Assembly: GCA_900637135.1 (NCBI GenBank) | Contig: LR134353.1 | Span: forward strand, 124,001-188,000 | Reading direction: 5' to 3' | DNA from: Mycolicibacterium flavescens | Lineage (GTDB): Bacteria > Actinomycetota > Actinomycetes > Mycobacteriales > Mycobacteriaceae | DNA: 64,000 nt | In this document: positions 48,098-54,674 of the stretch, piece by piece | Position numbering within the stretch: position 1 is the stretch's first letter | Layout: every line of letters starts with the position of its first letter | Notes under the pieces: model-generated | The model's input: the letters and a program-made list of their open reading frames with translations, nothing else | What the model was told of the DNA's origin: nothing | The model's database searches: none | Translations under genes and position numbers: made by a program

Positions 48098-48205
48098 TCG
48101 AAGGTCTCGCCCACCACACCTTCGGATGTGTGGTTCGCCGGCCGGGCTTGCGCCAGTATGTCGACACGACGATTGGGGGCTACTCCCCTTCGCTTACTGA
48201 ACCGA
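48098..48205 (-). ncRNA. yybP-ykoY manganese riboswitch
   Basis: Read on the minus strand, the leader holds the conserved AAGGGGAGTAGCCCCC in its 5' half (about 48190-48175), the ACATACTGG loop region, and the 3' hallmark GGTGGGCGAGACCTTCG (about 48116-48100), i.e. the paired Mn2+-binding loops of this riboswitch class. A stem ACCACACAT/CGAAGGTGTGGT lies between. It ends about 60 nt before the exporter's ATG. Expected action: Mn2+ binding turns on the downstream gene. The limits are approximate. Confidence 0.88.
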
Positions 48206-48301
48206 CCATAGCTTCGGTAGCGCGGATGTGCCAGTGCCACGTAGGGTTTCGGGCACCCGAATCCACCGTTCAGGCACCCGAATCAAATGCTTCGAAAGCC
48301 C
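48206..48301. other. intergenic region upstream of the Mn2+ riboswitch
   Basis: It should contain the promoter for the riboswitch-GDT1 transcript (minus strand). A direct repeat GCACCCGAATC occurs at 48250-48260 and again at 48275-48285, each with the same flanking CAGGCACCCGAAT-type context. I can assign no regulator to it. Confidence 0.4.
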
Positions 48302-48835
48302 TTATGCCGCAAGCAGCATCGCGAGAATCGCAGTGTCCGGGTGGCTGATCGGGTCCAGGCCGACGCGGCTCACCATGGAGGTCACTGTTCCGTCGGATTC
48401 GGCTTCCACCCATGCTGCGCGGTGCTCGAGACCGAGATGGGGCAGGCCGGGCAGCAACACGCATCCGGACGCCGCCCCGCTGCACTCCGGCAGCGACGGT
48501 GTGGTTTCCGACGGGGGGTGCAGCATCAACAGGGCCGGCGGCTGGTGCTCGGCGAAATAACCTGGCGGTACCGCTGATTCGCCGACCACCGGGCCCTCGG
48601 CAAGGACGAGGCCGACCGTATTGGGCTCAGGCTCGTCGGGCAGCTCTTCACGGGCACCGAAAATCGTTGTCGTGGACAACAACCCGGGAAGCGATGCCAC
48701 GCGCACGGCGACCATCAGCAACTGAGCCCACTCTTTGGTCGAATCCGGCCAGCGACCCGAGATGACGAATCCCTTGAGTGAACCGCGTGAATGAAAGGGG
48801 GCGATCTCGATCGCCTTGCCCGACTCCCTCTCCAT
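48302..48835 (-). CDS. conserved hypothetical protein (Rv3847-like)
   Basis: A 177-residue protein, exactly the length I recall for M. tuberculosis Rv3847, which also lies between sodA and espR. Seen: no signal peptide or membrane helix; N-terminal AIEIAPFHSRGSLKGFVISG, a central LPGLLSTTTIFG and a C-terminal SHPDTAILAMLLAA. Several single cysteines (CSGAASGCVLLPG). I do not recognise a domain. It lies between the riboswitch transcript and the sodX gene on the same strand and probably has its own promoter in the 122-nt gap upstream. Confidence 0.75.
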   Translation of the reverse strand: MERESGKAIEIAPFHSRGSLKGFVISGRWPDSTKEWAQLLMVAVRVASLPGLLSTTTIFGAREELPDEPEPNTVGLVLAEGPVVGESAVPPGYFAEHQPPALLMLHPPSETTPSLPECSGAASGCVLLPGLPHLGLEHRAAWVEAESDGTVTSMVSRVGLDPISHPDTAILAMLLAA

Positions 48836-48957
48836 ATCGCCTCCGCGCCATCGGTGTTGGGACGCCGGCCTCTAGCCGACTGATGGCCCGACACGCCAGT
48901 GGGTCGATTTGCTCAGCATGCGGCAGAACTCGGCTGGCACGCAAGTCGACACGACTG

Positions 48958-49299
48958 CTAATCACCGGATTTGGCTCGGGCAGTCCACAGCACGCGATAC
49001 GAACCGGCCGCCGGGACCCAACCGAATTCGTGGGAGTCGACGGCGCCGGGGGCGCCCGGATTGTCCGAGCGCGCTTCAAAGATCACGTCGCGACCGTCGG
49101 CGTAGACATCGCCGACCCGCTTGACGAGCCACCGTGTCGAGCGCCGCGGATCCTGGAACACCCGAAGCTGCCCGCGCTGAATGCTCCCGCCCCGCAGGGC
49201 CAATAGGCCATCCCCTGGGCCGACCGTCGGGCGCATCGAGTCGTCGACCACTCGGAACAACCGCAGAGGCCAGCGTCGCGGTGTCTGGTTGCGGCGCAC
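48958..49299 (-). CDS. sodX: SodX-type S26 signal peptidase (Ni-SOD maturation protease)
   Basis: A 113-residue S24/S26-type peptidase (121 residues if ATG 49323 is used). Seen: the nucleophile box VVDDSMRPTVGPGD (Ser-Met), the strand QLRVFQDPRRSTRWLVKRVGDV containing the general-base lysine (quoted in part: STRWLVKRVGD), and DNPGAPGAVDSHEFGWVP, all as in signal-peptidase-like SodX. It should cleave the SodN propeptide so that His1 can bind nickel. I prefer GTG 49299, since the shared -10 element at 49310-49316 would start transcription near 49304; ATG 49323 would overlap the sodN ATG. Confidence 0.8.
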   Translation of the reverse strand: MRRNQTPRRWPLRLFRVVDDSMRPTVGPGDGLLALRGGSIQRGQLRVFQDPRRSTRWLVKRVGDVYADGRDVIFEARSDNPGAPGAVDSHEFGWVPAAGSYRVLWTARAKSGD

Positions 49300-49309
49300 C
49301 TCCAAAGGG

Positions 49310-49316
49310 TAAGTTA
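49310..49316. promoter_or_regulatory. symmetric -10 element shared by sodN and sodX
   Basis: TAAGTTA reads TAAGTT on the plus strand and TAACTT on the minus strand, so both strands match TANNNT. On the plus strand the sodN ATG (49322) follows after 6 nt, the spacing of leaderless mycobacterial genes; on the minus strand transcription would begin near 49304, just before GTG 49299. Inference from spacing only. Confidence 0.5.
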
Positions 49317-49321
49317 GGAAC

Positions 49322-49744
49322 ATGCTGCATCGATTGTTGAACCACGCGACCCCCGCCCATGCCCACTGCGATCTCTACTGCGGCGTCTATGACCCCGCGC
49401 AGGCCAAAATCGAGGCGCTCTCGTGCCTCAAGACGATCCAGAAGTACCACGACTCAGACGATGAGCACTTCCGCGCGCGCTGCATCATCATCAAGGAGCG
49501 GCAAGCCGAGGAGGTCAAACATCACCTGATGGTGCTGTGGGCCGACTTCTTCGCCAAGGATCACTTCGAGCAGTTCCCCAACCTGCATCAGCTGTTCTGG
49601 GACGGCGTGCACGGCGCGGGCGACGTCAAGAAGTCGCTCGATGTCGCCGTCGCCGAGAAGCTGCTCAAGACGATCGACGAGATCGCCGACATCTTCTGGC
49701 AGACCGACAAGGGCAAGCAGATGGGTGTCTATCCGCCCGCCTGA
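49322..49744 (+). CDS. sodN: nickel superoxide dismutase
   Basis: A 140-residue pre-protein. Seen: a 14-residue propeptide (MLHRLLNHATPAHA) and then the mature N-terminal nickel hook HCDLYCGVYDPAQAKIEAL with His1, Cys2 and Cys6 as ligands and Tyr9 kept. The hook residue 5 is Tyr where Streptomyces has Pro. The remaining four-helix part (HHLMVLWADFFAKDHFEQFP) is typical. It dismutates superoxide in the cytosol after removal of the propeptide, probably by the adjacent SodX. It lies where M. tuberculosis has the iron enzyme sodA, between the Rv3847 and Rv3843c counterparts. A hairpin terminator follows. Confidence 0.95.
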   Translation: MLHRLLNHATPAHAHCDLYCGVYDPAQAKIEALSCLKTIQKYHDSDDEHFRARCIIIKERQAEEVKHHLMVLWADFFAKDHFEQFPNLHQLFWDGVHGAGDVKKSLDVAVAEKLLKTIDEIADIFWQTDKGKQMGVYPPA

Positions 49745-49763
49745 GAGCCTTATCGACAACAAG

Positions 49764-49792
49764 AAGCCGCCGAGTCATTGACCCGGCGGCTT
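49764..49792. terminator. sodN terminator hairpin
   Basis: Perfect 9-bp stem AAGCCGCCG (49764-49772) / CGGCGGCTT (49784-49792) with an 11-nt loop, 20 nt after the sodN stop and followed by TTTGTCGTATTT. It may also end the convergent small-protein transcript at 49845. Confidence 0.8.
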
Positions 49793-49844
49793 TGTCGTAT
49801 TTCGCGAGGAAGTCGTACTTCGCGACGAAGTCGGCGGCTCGTCG

Positions 49845-50003
49845 TCAGAACAGGACGATCAGGGCCAGCACGACCAGGAGCACCAGCGCGATCACGCCGG
49901 CGCGCAGTAACGCCATCAGCTGACTGCGGTTGTAGGCGGCGGGCGTCGAGGCCTGCCACTTCGTGGGGGGCATAGCCGAACCCGATCCCATCGAAGATGT
50001 CAT
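49845..50003 (-). CDS. 52-residue membrane miniprotein
   Basis: A 52-residue protein starting at ATG 50003 with a perfect AGGAGG ribosome site 5 nt upstream. Seen: a polar N-terminal half MTSSMGSGSAMPPTKWQAS, YNRSQL, and one C-terminal membrane helix, LLRAGVIALVLLVVLALIVL, ending at the last residue. It is tail-anchored or N-in. I do not recognise it; its strong ribosome site argues that it is made in quantity. It converges with sodN. Confidence 0.65.
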   Translation of the reverse strand: MTSSMGSGSAMPPTKWQASTPAAYNRSQLMALLRAGVIALVLLVVLALIVLF

Positions 50004-50050
50004 GAACCCCTCCTGACCTGCATGTTTTACATTCCCCCGGGTGAGATCTA

Positions 50051-50069
50051 TCACAACCGCTGGTTGTGA
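50051..50069. promoter_or_regulatory. palindrome upstream of the miniprotein
   Basis: Perfect inverted repeat TCACAACC-GCT-GGTTGTGA, 48 nt upstream of the ATG at 50003. The spacing suits an operator at the miniprotein promoter. TCACA/TGTGA halves recall CRP-type sites but in the opposite order, so no regulator is assigned. Confidence 0.55.
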
Positions 50070-50220
50070 CGCCGATCATAGCCCCTTGCGTCGAACCGGA
50101 AAAATCGGCTCGCGCGCAGCACGGATTGCGGGTGCGGCCGGCTCAAGTCGCGGTTAGCGGGACTAGGGATTTCGCTCGCCGCCCGACCGCCTGTTGATGG
50201 CAGCGCCCAAACGCGACCGC

Positions 50221-50319
50221 TTATCCACAGCGATCCTCAGAAAAAACACAGATTCAGCGGCTCAAGGTGGGTTCTGCGATGTCGCGGCCTGTGGATGAAC
50301 CTGTGGAAATTGTGGATAG
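50221..50319. promoter_or_regulatory. cluster of DnaA-box-like sequences
   Basis: TTATCCACA (50221-50229) is a perfect consensus DnaA box. Within 100 bp follow, in the other orientation, TGTGGATGA (50290-50298), TGTGGAAAT (50302-50310) and TGTGGATAG (50311-50319), each one or two mismatches from TGTGGATAA. They lie in the 367-nt gap between the miniprotein and the rhodanese gene, about 50 nt before the latter. Confidence 0.6.
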
Positions 50320-50370
50320 GTGGTCATTGCTGTCGCCGCGAGCCGGCCGGCGGCATGTCAGCATTGAGGC

Positions 50371-50712
50371 ATGAACGAGGCTGAAATCGCGCAGGTCGAC
50401 GTCGCGGACGTGCCGACGATGTTCGACTCCGGCGTGATCCTGCTCGACGTGCGCGAAGACGATGAGTGGGCACGCGGGCATGCCCCGGATGCGCGGCACA
50501 TCCCGATGGGACAGGTCCCGGCGCGTCTGGCGGAGATCGACGTCGACGCGCAGGTGTTCGTGATCTGCGCAGCCGGTGGGCGGTCGCAGAGCGTGGCGCA
50601 GTACCTGGCCAGGAACGGCTATTCACCGGTCAACGTCAGCGGTGGCATGTTCGCCTGGGCTGGCGCCGGCCGACCGATCGTGACCGACGACGGCGGGCCG
50701 GGTGTGGTCTGA
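50371..50712 (+). CDS. single-domain rhodanese-like sulfurtransferase
   Basis: A 113-residue rhodanese. Seen: LLDVREDDEWARGHAPDARHIPMG (quoted in part: LLDVREDDEWARGH) and the active-site loop VICAAGGRSQSVAQYL with the catalytic cysteine near residue 69. Single-domain rhodaneses pass sulfane sulfur to cyanide, thioredoxin or proteins. ATG 50371 lies behind the DnaA-box cluster; there is no strong Shine-Dalgarno sequence, and a leaderless mRNA is possible. It is 69 nt upstream of the Rv3843c-like gene and may be co-transcribed. Confidence 0.88.
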   Translation: MNEAEIAQVDVADVPTMFDSGVILLDVREDDEWARGHAPDARHIPMGQVPARLAEIDVDAQVFVICAAGGRSQSVAQYLARNGYSPVNVSGGMFAWAGAGRPIVTDDGGPGVV

Positions 50713-50781
50713 CGCATCGTCGCTACGCTGGTCGGATGGTCGGGCGAGGAGTGAAGTGATTCCGCGCGCGCGAGGAGCGAA

Positions 50782-51810
50782 ATGATTCAGGTGTGTTCGG
50801 CGTGCGGAACCCGGTGGAACGTGCGCGACCGGCGCCGGACGTGGTGTCCGCGGTGCCACGGATCGCTGATGCCGCCATCGGCGTCTGCGCCGGACACCGT
50901 GAGCGCCCAGTGGAGCGCACGGTCCGCGGCCGCAGCGCCAGGCCCGCGGCCGCAGCTGCCACCGGGATACCGCTGGATCGCCGTACGGCCGGGCGCACCG
51001 CCGCATCCGCGGCGCCCGAAGCGCGCGCTCGGCCCGACGCCCCGCTACGCGACCATCCCGCGATGGGGACTTGTCGAGCAGCCCGCGCCGGTCGACCAAC
51101 AGCAGCAGGCGCCGCGCCGCGGCCCGTCGCCGGGCATGGTGACGGGCACGCTGCTGCTGACGATGGCGGTGCTGGGCGCTGCGGCACTGATCCACCTCGC
51201 GCGCTACGTGCTGCTCATCATCAACCGGTCGGTGTTGCTGCCCCCGTGGATCGCCGCGATCGCGACCTGGTTCGGTGTCGTACTCAGCGTCGTCGCCGCG
51301 TTCATGGTGGTGGCCAGCCTCATCGTGCTGACGAACTGGCTCATCGCCAGGCGGGCCGCCGCCTATACCCACCGGGGAACGACGGACCCTCGACCCTCCT
51401 GGCGACTCCAGGCCGGCTGCCTGCTCCCGTTCGTCAATCTGTTCTGGGCGCCGGTGTTCGTCCTCGAACTGGCGGGCGTCGAGGAGCGGCTCAGCTATCT
51501 GCGCAGGCCGATCGCGGTGTGGTGGCTTGCGTGGGTAGCCAGCTACGCGGTGTCGATCTGGTCGATCGCGACCAGCTTCACCCGCGATGCGCAGGGAATC
51601 GCCGACAACACGATGACCACGATGATCGCCTATCTGCTGGCGCTGACCACCCTGCTGCTCGCCATGAAGGTCGTTTCCGGTTTCGAACGGCAGCCGGTCG
51701 AGCGCCCGAGCAAGCGCTGGGTGATCGTCCCCGACGACAGCACGCCGGCGGAGGATCGACCCGGCCCCGAGGCTCCGGTTGAGTCGCACGGGCAGGACCC
51801 GGCAGCATAG
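50782..51810 (+). CDS. zinc-ribbon DUF4328-type membrane protein (Rv3843c-like)
   Basis: A 342-residue protein, the length recalled for M. tuberculosis Rv3843c. Seen: N-terminal zinc ribbon with CSACGTRW and CPRCHG (residues 5-26), a proline-rich linker, and five to six membrane helices (about 120-300), including LLPFVNLFWAPVFVLEL as in DUF4328 proteins. It has a cytosolic acidic tail (VPDDSTPAEDRPGPEAP). Function unknown. ATG 50782 follows GGAGCGAAA. It ends 5 nt before glpQ, so both are in one operon, as in M. tuberculosis. Confidence 0.85.
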   Translation: MIQVCSACGTRWNVRDRRRTWCPRCHGSLMPPSASAPDTVSAQWSARSAAAAPGPRPQLPPGYRWIAVRPGAPPHPRRPKRALGPTPRYATIPRWGLVEQPAPVDQQQQAPRRGPSPGMVTGTLLLTMAVLGAAALIHLARYVLLIINRSVLLPPWIAAIATWFGVVLSVVAAFMVVASLIVLTNWLIARRAAAYTHRGTTDPRPSWRLQAGCLLPFVNLFWAPVFVLELAGVEERLSYLRRPIAVWWLAWVASYAVSIWSIATSFTRDAQGIADNTMTTMIAYLLALTTLLLAMKVVSGFERQPVERPSKRWVIVPDDSTPAEDRPGPEAPVESHGQDPAA

Positions 51811-51815
51811 GCCCT

Positions 51816-52670
51816 ATGACAGGCGACTCCGAAGCCGCCGAGAACGCGACTTCCGGACCGACGCCCGGGGGCCATCCCTTCGTCGTGGCGCACCGCGGCG
51901 CGTCGGCCGATCGTCCCGAGCACACGCTCGCGGCATACGAGCTTGCACTGCAGCAGGGCGCCGACGGCGTCGAATGCGATGTGCGGCTCACCCGCGACGG
52001 CCACCTGGTGTGTGTGCACGACCGCAGGGTCGACCGCACTTCGAACGGAACGGGGCTCGTCAGCGACATGACGCTCGCCCAGCTGCGCGAGCTCGACTAC
52101 GGCGGTTGGCATCCAAGCCGCAATGCCGTTGAGGCACAAGGTGATACGGGCTTGCTGACACTCGAAGCGCTGATCTCACTTGTGCTCGATTGGAACCGGC
52201 CGGTCAAGGTATTCATCGAGACCAAGCACCCTGTCCGGTTCGGTGGGCTGGTGGAGAGCAAGGTGCTGGCGCTGCTGCACCGGTTCGGGATCGCCTCTCC
52301 GGCATCGGCGGACCTGTCGCGCGCCGTGGTGATGTCGTTCTCGGCGGCCGCGGTGTGGCGAATCCGGCGCGCGGCCCCGATGTTGCCGACGGTGTTGCTC
52401 GGCGAGACGTCGCGCTACCTCGGTGGCAGCGCCGCCACGACCGTCGGCGCCACCGCGGTTGGGCCGTCGATCGCCACACTGAGGGAGCATCCGGAGTTGG
52501 TCGACCGAGCGGCCGCGCAAGGCCGCGCGCTGTACTGCTGGACCGTCGATCATTTCGAGGACGTGCAGTACTGCCGCGACCTCGGTGTGGCATGGGTTGC
52601 GACCAACCACCCCGGCCGCACCAAGGACTGGCTGCAGAACGGTCTGGCCGGCGCCGCCGGTCGCGATTAG
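51816..52670 (+). CDS. glpQ: glycerophosphodiester phosphodiesterase GlpQ1
   Basis: A 284-residue GDPD enzyme. Seen: VVAHRGASADRPEHTLAAY (about residues 23-41) with the catalytic His and metal ligands, DGVECDVRLTRDGHLVCVHD with the second His, and FIETKHPVRFGG. There is no signal peptide, so it acts in the cytosol on glycerophosphodiesters from lipid turnover, releasing sn-glycerol 3-phosphate. Starts at ATG 51816 right behind the membrane-protein gene. Counterpart Rv3842c lies next to bfrB as here. Confidence 0.93.
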   Translation: MTGDSEAAENATSGPTPGGHPFVVAHRGASADRPEHTLAAYELALQQGADGVECDVRLTRDGHLVCVHDRRVDRTSNGTGLVSDMTLAQLRELDYGGWHPSRNAVEAQGDTGLLTLEALISLVLDWNRPVKVFIETKHPVRFGGLVESKVLALLHRFGIASPASADLSRAVVMSFSAAAVWRIRRAAPMLPTVLLGETSRYLGGSAATTVGATAVGPSIATLREHPELVDRAAAQGRALYCWTVDHFEDVQYCRDLGVAWVATNHPGRTKDWLQNGLAGAAGRD

Positions 52671-52693
52671 CCGCGCTCAGATCCGCGCGATAT

Positions 52694-53239
52694 CTAGAGG
52701 CTGCCGCCCGCGACCTTCGGTGCGCCGACGTCCTTCGACGTCGAACCCAGCTCGCGCGCTACGAAGTCCTCCAGGCGGAAGAGGTCGTCGCCGGCCCGGT
52801 CGGCGATGCGCACCAACGTCGTCATCTGCGCGACCTCCTCGACCTGCTCACCAAGGAACCACTGCATGAACTGCTCGCCGAGGTAGTCGCCCTCGTCGCG
52901 GGCCACGCCGGCCAGCCGGCCGATCTGCTCGGTGACAGTGCGCTCCAGATCGAGGGCCAGCACGAGGGCGTCGCGCGGAGCATCGAAGGTGTTGCGCACC
53001 GCGTCGACCCCGGGAATCTCGAATTCGACGTCGCGGTCGAGGAGGTACTGGACCAGCATCATGGCGTGATTGCGCTCTTCGACCGACTGCCGGTAGAAGT
53101 GCTTGGCCAGCTGCGGAAGGTCGGCTCCGTCGAAGTAAACGGCGATGGCGAGGTATTGCTGCGCGGCACCGAACTCGTTGCGCATCTGCTCTTGCAGCAG
53201 GGCATGGAATTTGGTGTCGCAAGCTTCAGCAGTGGTCAT
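52694..53239 (-). CDS. bfrB: ferritin BfrB
   Basis: A 181-residue ferritin. Seen: helix A MRNEFGAAQQYLAIAVYFD, ferroxidase residues in EERNHAMMLVQYLLDRD (E and H, about residues 47-63), and the C-terminal extension after FVARELGSTSKD that mycobacterial BfrB uses to stabilise the 24-mer cage. It stores iron in the cytosol and protects against iron-driven damage. ATG 53239 (MTTAEACDTKFHALL). Tandem IdeR-type boxes lie 40-70 nt upstream; in M. tuberculosis IdeR with iron activates this gene. Confidence 0.95.
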   Translation of the reverse strand: MTTAEACDTKFHALLQEQMRNEFGAAQQYLAIAVYFDGADLPQLAKHFYRQSVEERNHAMMLVQYLLDRDVEFEIPGVDAVRNTFDAPRDALVLALDLERTVTEQIGRLAGVARDEGDYLGEQFMQWFLGEQVEEVAQMTTLVRIADRAGDDLFRLEDFVARELGSTSKDVGAPKVAGGSL

Positions 53240-53277
53240 GAACGCCACGATATCCCAGCTCAGAGGCTGTTGTCAGC

Positions 53278-53312
53278 GAAGGTTGACCTAACAGAGGTCA
53301 GGTTCACCTTAA
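53278..53312. promoter_or_regulatory. tandem IdeR iron boxes of bfrB
   Basis: Two overlapping matches to TWAGGTWAGSCTWACCTWA: 53278-53296 (13 of 19 positions) and 53295-53311 (14 of the inner 17). They lie 39-73 nt upstream of the bfrB ATG, where IdeR-Fe acts as an activator in M. tuberculosis. Confidence 0.75.
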
Positions 53313-53371
53313 TGAGTCGACCCTTTGTGATGGCGGTTACACGTTCGGATAAATGTTTGCTGAAGGGCGCG

Positions 53372-54643
53372 TCAGGGCTGCGCGTCGAGAACGTCCTGCG
53401 GTACCGGGGAGTCGGTCCGCAGCGCCGTGAACAGTTGGCTTGCCAGGGCGTCGTCCCAGACCACGACCGAGCCGGCGTCGCCGCTGGAGTACTCCCCGAT
53501 GGGGACGGTGGTGGTGAGGACGTCTCCGTGCATCGCCCAGGCGAGCCGGGCCAGGTTCCACACGTGATCGTCCTCGTTGACGGTGAAGGTGCGGCCGGCG
53601 GCTTTGGCCAGCGGATACCAGCGCAGCGGGTTGAGCAGCACCGACGGGCTGGTGGCGCGGTGCAGCAGCGCGGACATGAACTCCTGCTGGTGAACCATGC
53701 GGTCTAGGTCCGCGCGCGGGGTGGCCCTGGTGCGGACGAACCCCAGCGCGCTGCGGCCGTCGAGCTTCTGGCACCCGGCCGGCAGGTCGATGCCGGCAAG
53801 GGGATCGCTGATGGGCTCGGACGGACACATCGTCACACCGCCGACCGCGTCGACCATGGTCGCGAATCCGTCGAAGCCGATCTCGGCGTAGCGGTCGATC
53901 CGCAGGCCCGTCGCCTCCTCGACCGTCTGGGCGAGCAACTGCGGGCCGCCCACCGAGTACGCGGCATTGATCTTGTCGCTGCCGTAGCCCGGGATCGACA
54001 CGTAGGAGTCACGAGGTATCGACACCATCGTCGTGTCGGTGCTCGAGGCGATGCCGGGGATGTGCACCAGCAGGATCGTGTCGGTGCGGCCGTTGCCCAT
54101 GTCCCCGCCGGTGGTCAGCTGCGCCTGTTGTTCAGGGGTCAGGTTCTGACGGCTGTCCGATCCGACGAGCAGCCACGTGGTGCCCGCGCCAGCGGCGGGC
54201 CGGCCGGCGTAATCGGCCAGCGCGGGGATGCGCTGCAGTGACGAGTCCATCCAGATGCCACCGGCCACGACCGCCGTCACGGCCAGCAACAGCACCACCA
54301 ACAGCAATCGGCCCCAATGCCGTTTGGGCCGAGTGCGTTTCGGCTTCGTCGCGGCTGCAGGCGGCGGTGGCGGTTGGGGTCGTGGTGCCGGTCCGCGGGC
54401 GCCCGCCCGAGGTGGCGGCGGAGGCGGTGTGCGTCGGGGCGGGGCGGGTGGCGGCATGCGCGACGGAGGCATCCGCGGAGGTGGCATGCGGGGCGGAGGG
54501 GCGGGCGGCCGGCCCCCGGGGGGCATCGGTGGGTTCGGTGGAGGCGGCCGGTAGTTGGGATCGCTGCGGATCACCTGTGACGGCTCCGGGCGCGGCCGCG
54601 GCGGGGGCTCGAACCCGCGGGGCGGTTGCCGGTTGTCGGTCAC
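53372..54643 (-). CDS. LytR-CpsA-Psr (LCP) family wall-polymer ligase
   Basis: A 423-residue protein. Seen: a cytosolic proline-rich N terminus of about 105 residues with PPRMPP repeats, one membrane helix (RLLLVVLLLAVTAVVAGGIW, about 111-130), and an extracytoplasmic LCP domain with TWLLVGSDSRQNL, MVSIPRDSYVSIPGYGSDKI and LGFVRTRATPRADLDR carrying the conserved Arg/Asp residues. LCP enzymes join arabinogalactan to peptidoglycan. A GTG start at 54643. The nearest M. tuberculosis counterpart by position, Rv3840, is only about 137 residues as I recall, so this copy appears complete where that one is short. Confidence 0.88.
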   Translation of the reverse strand: MTDNRQPPRGFEPPPRPRPEPSQVIRSDPNYRPPPPNPPMPPGGRPPAPPPRMPPPRMPPSRMPPPAPPRRTPPPPPPRAGARGPAPRPQPPPPPAAATKPKRTRPKRHWGRLLLVVLLLAVTAVVAGGIWMDSSLQRIPALADYAGRPAAGAGTTWLLVGSDSRQNLTPEQQAQLTTGGDMGNGRTDTILLVHIPGIASSTDTTMVSIPRDSYVSIPGYGSDKINAAYSVGGPQLLAQTVEEATGLRIDRYAEIGFDGFATMVDAVGGVTMCPSEPISDPLAGIDLPAGCQKLDGRSALGFVRTRATPRADLDRMVHQQEFMSALLHRATSPSVLLNPLRWYPLAKAAGRTFTVNEDDHVWNLARLAWAMHGDVLTTTVPIGEYSSGDAGSVVVWDDALASQLFTALRTDSPVPQDVLDAQP

Positions 54644-54674
54644 CTAAAGAAATCTACGTCGCCGGCCCGCATGT

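Noticed and set aside
47041..48200. long plus-strand frames opposite the GDT1 gene and its leader
   Set aside because: Antisense to an exporter with both cation motifs and to the riboswitch; no coding features.
53337..53828. 163-codon minus-strand frame inside the LCP gene
   Set aside because: Alternate frame of the LCP coding region; arginine/proline-rich shadow.
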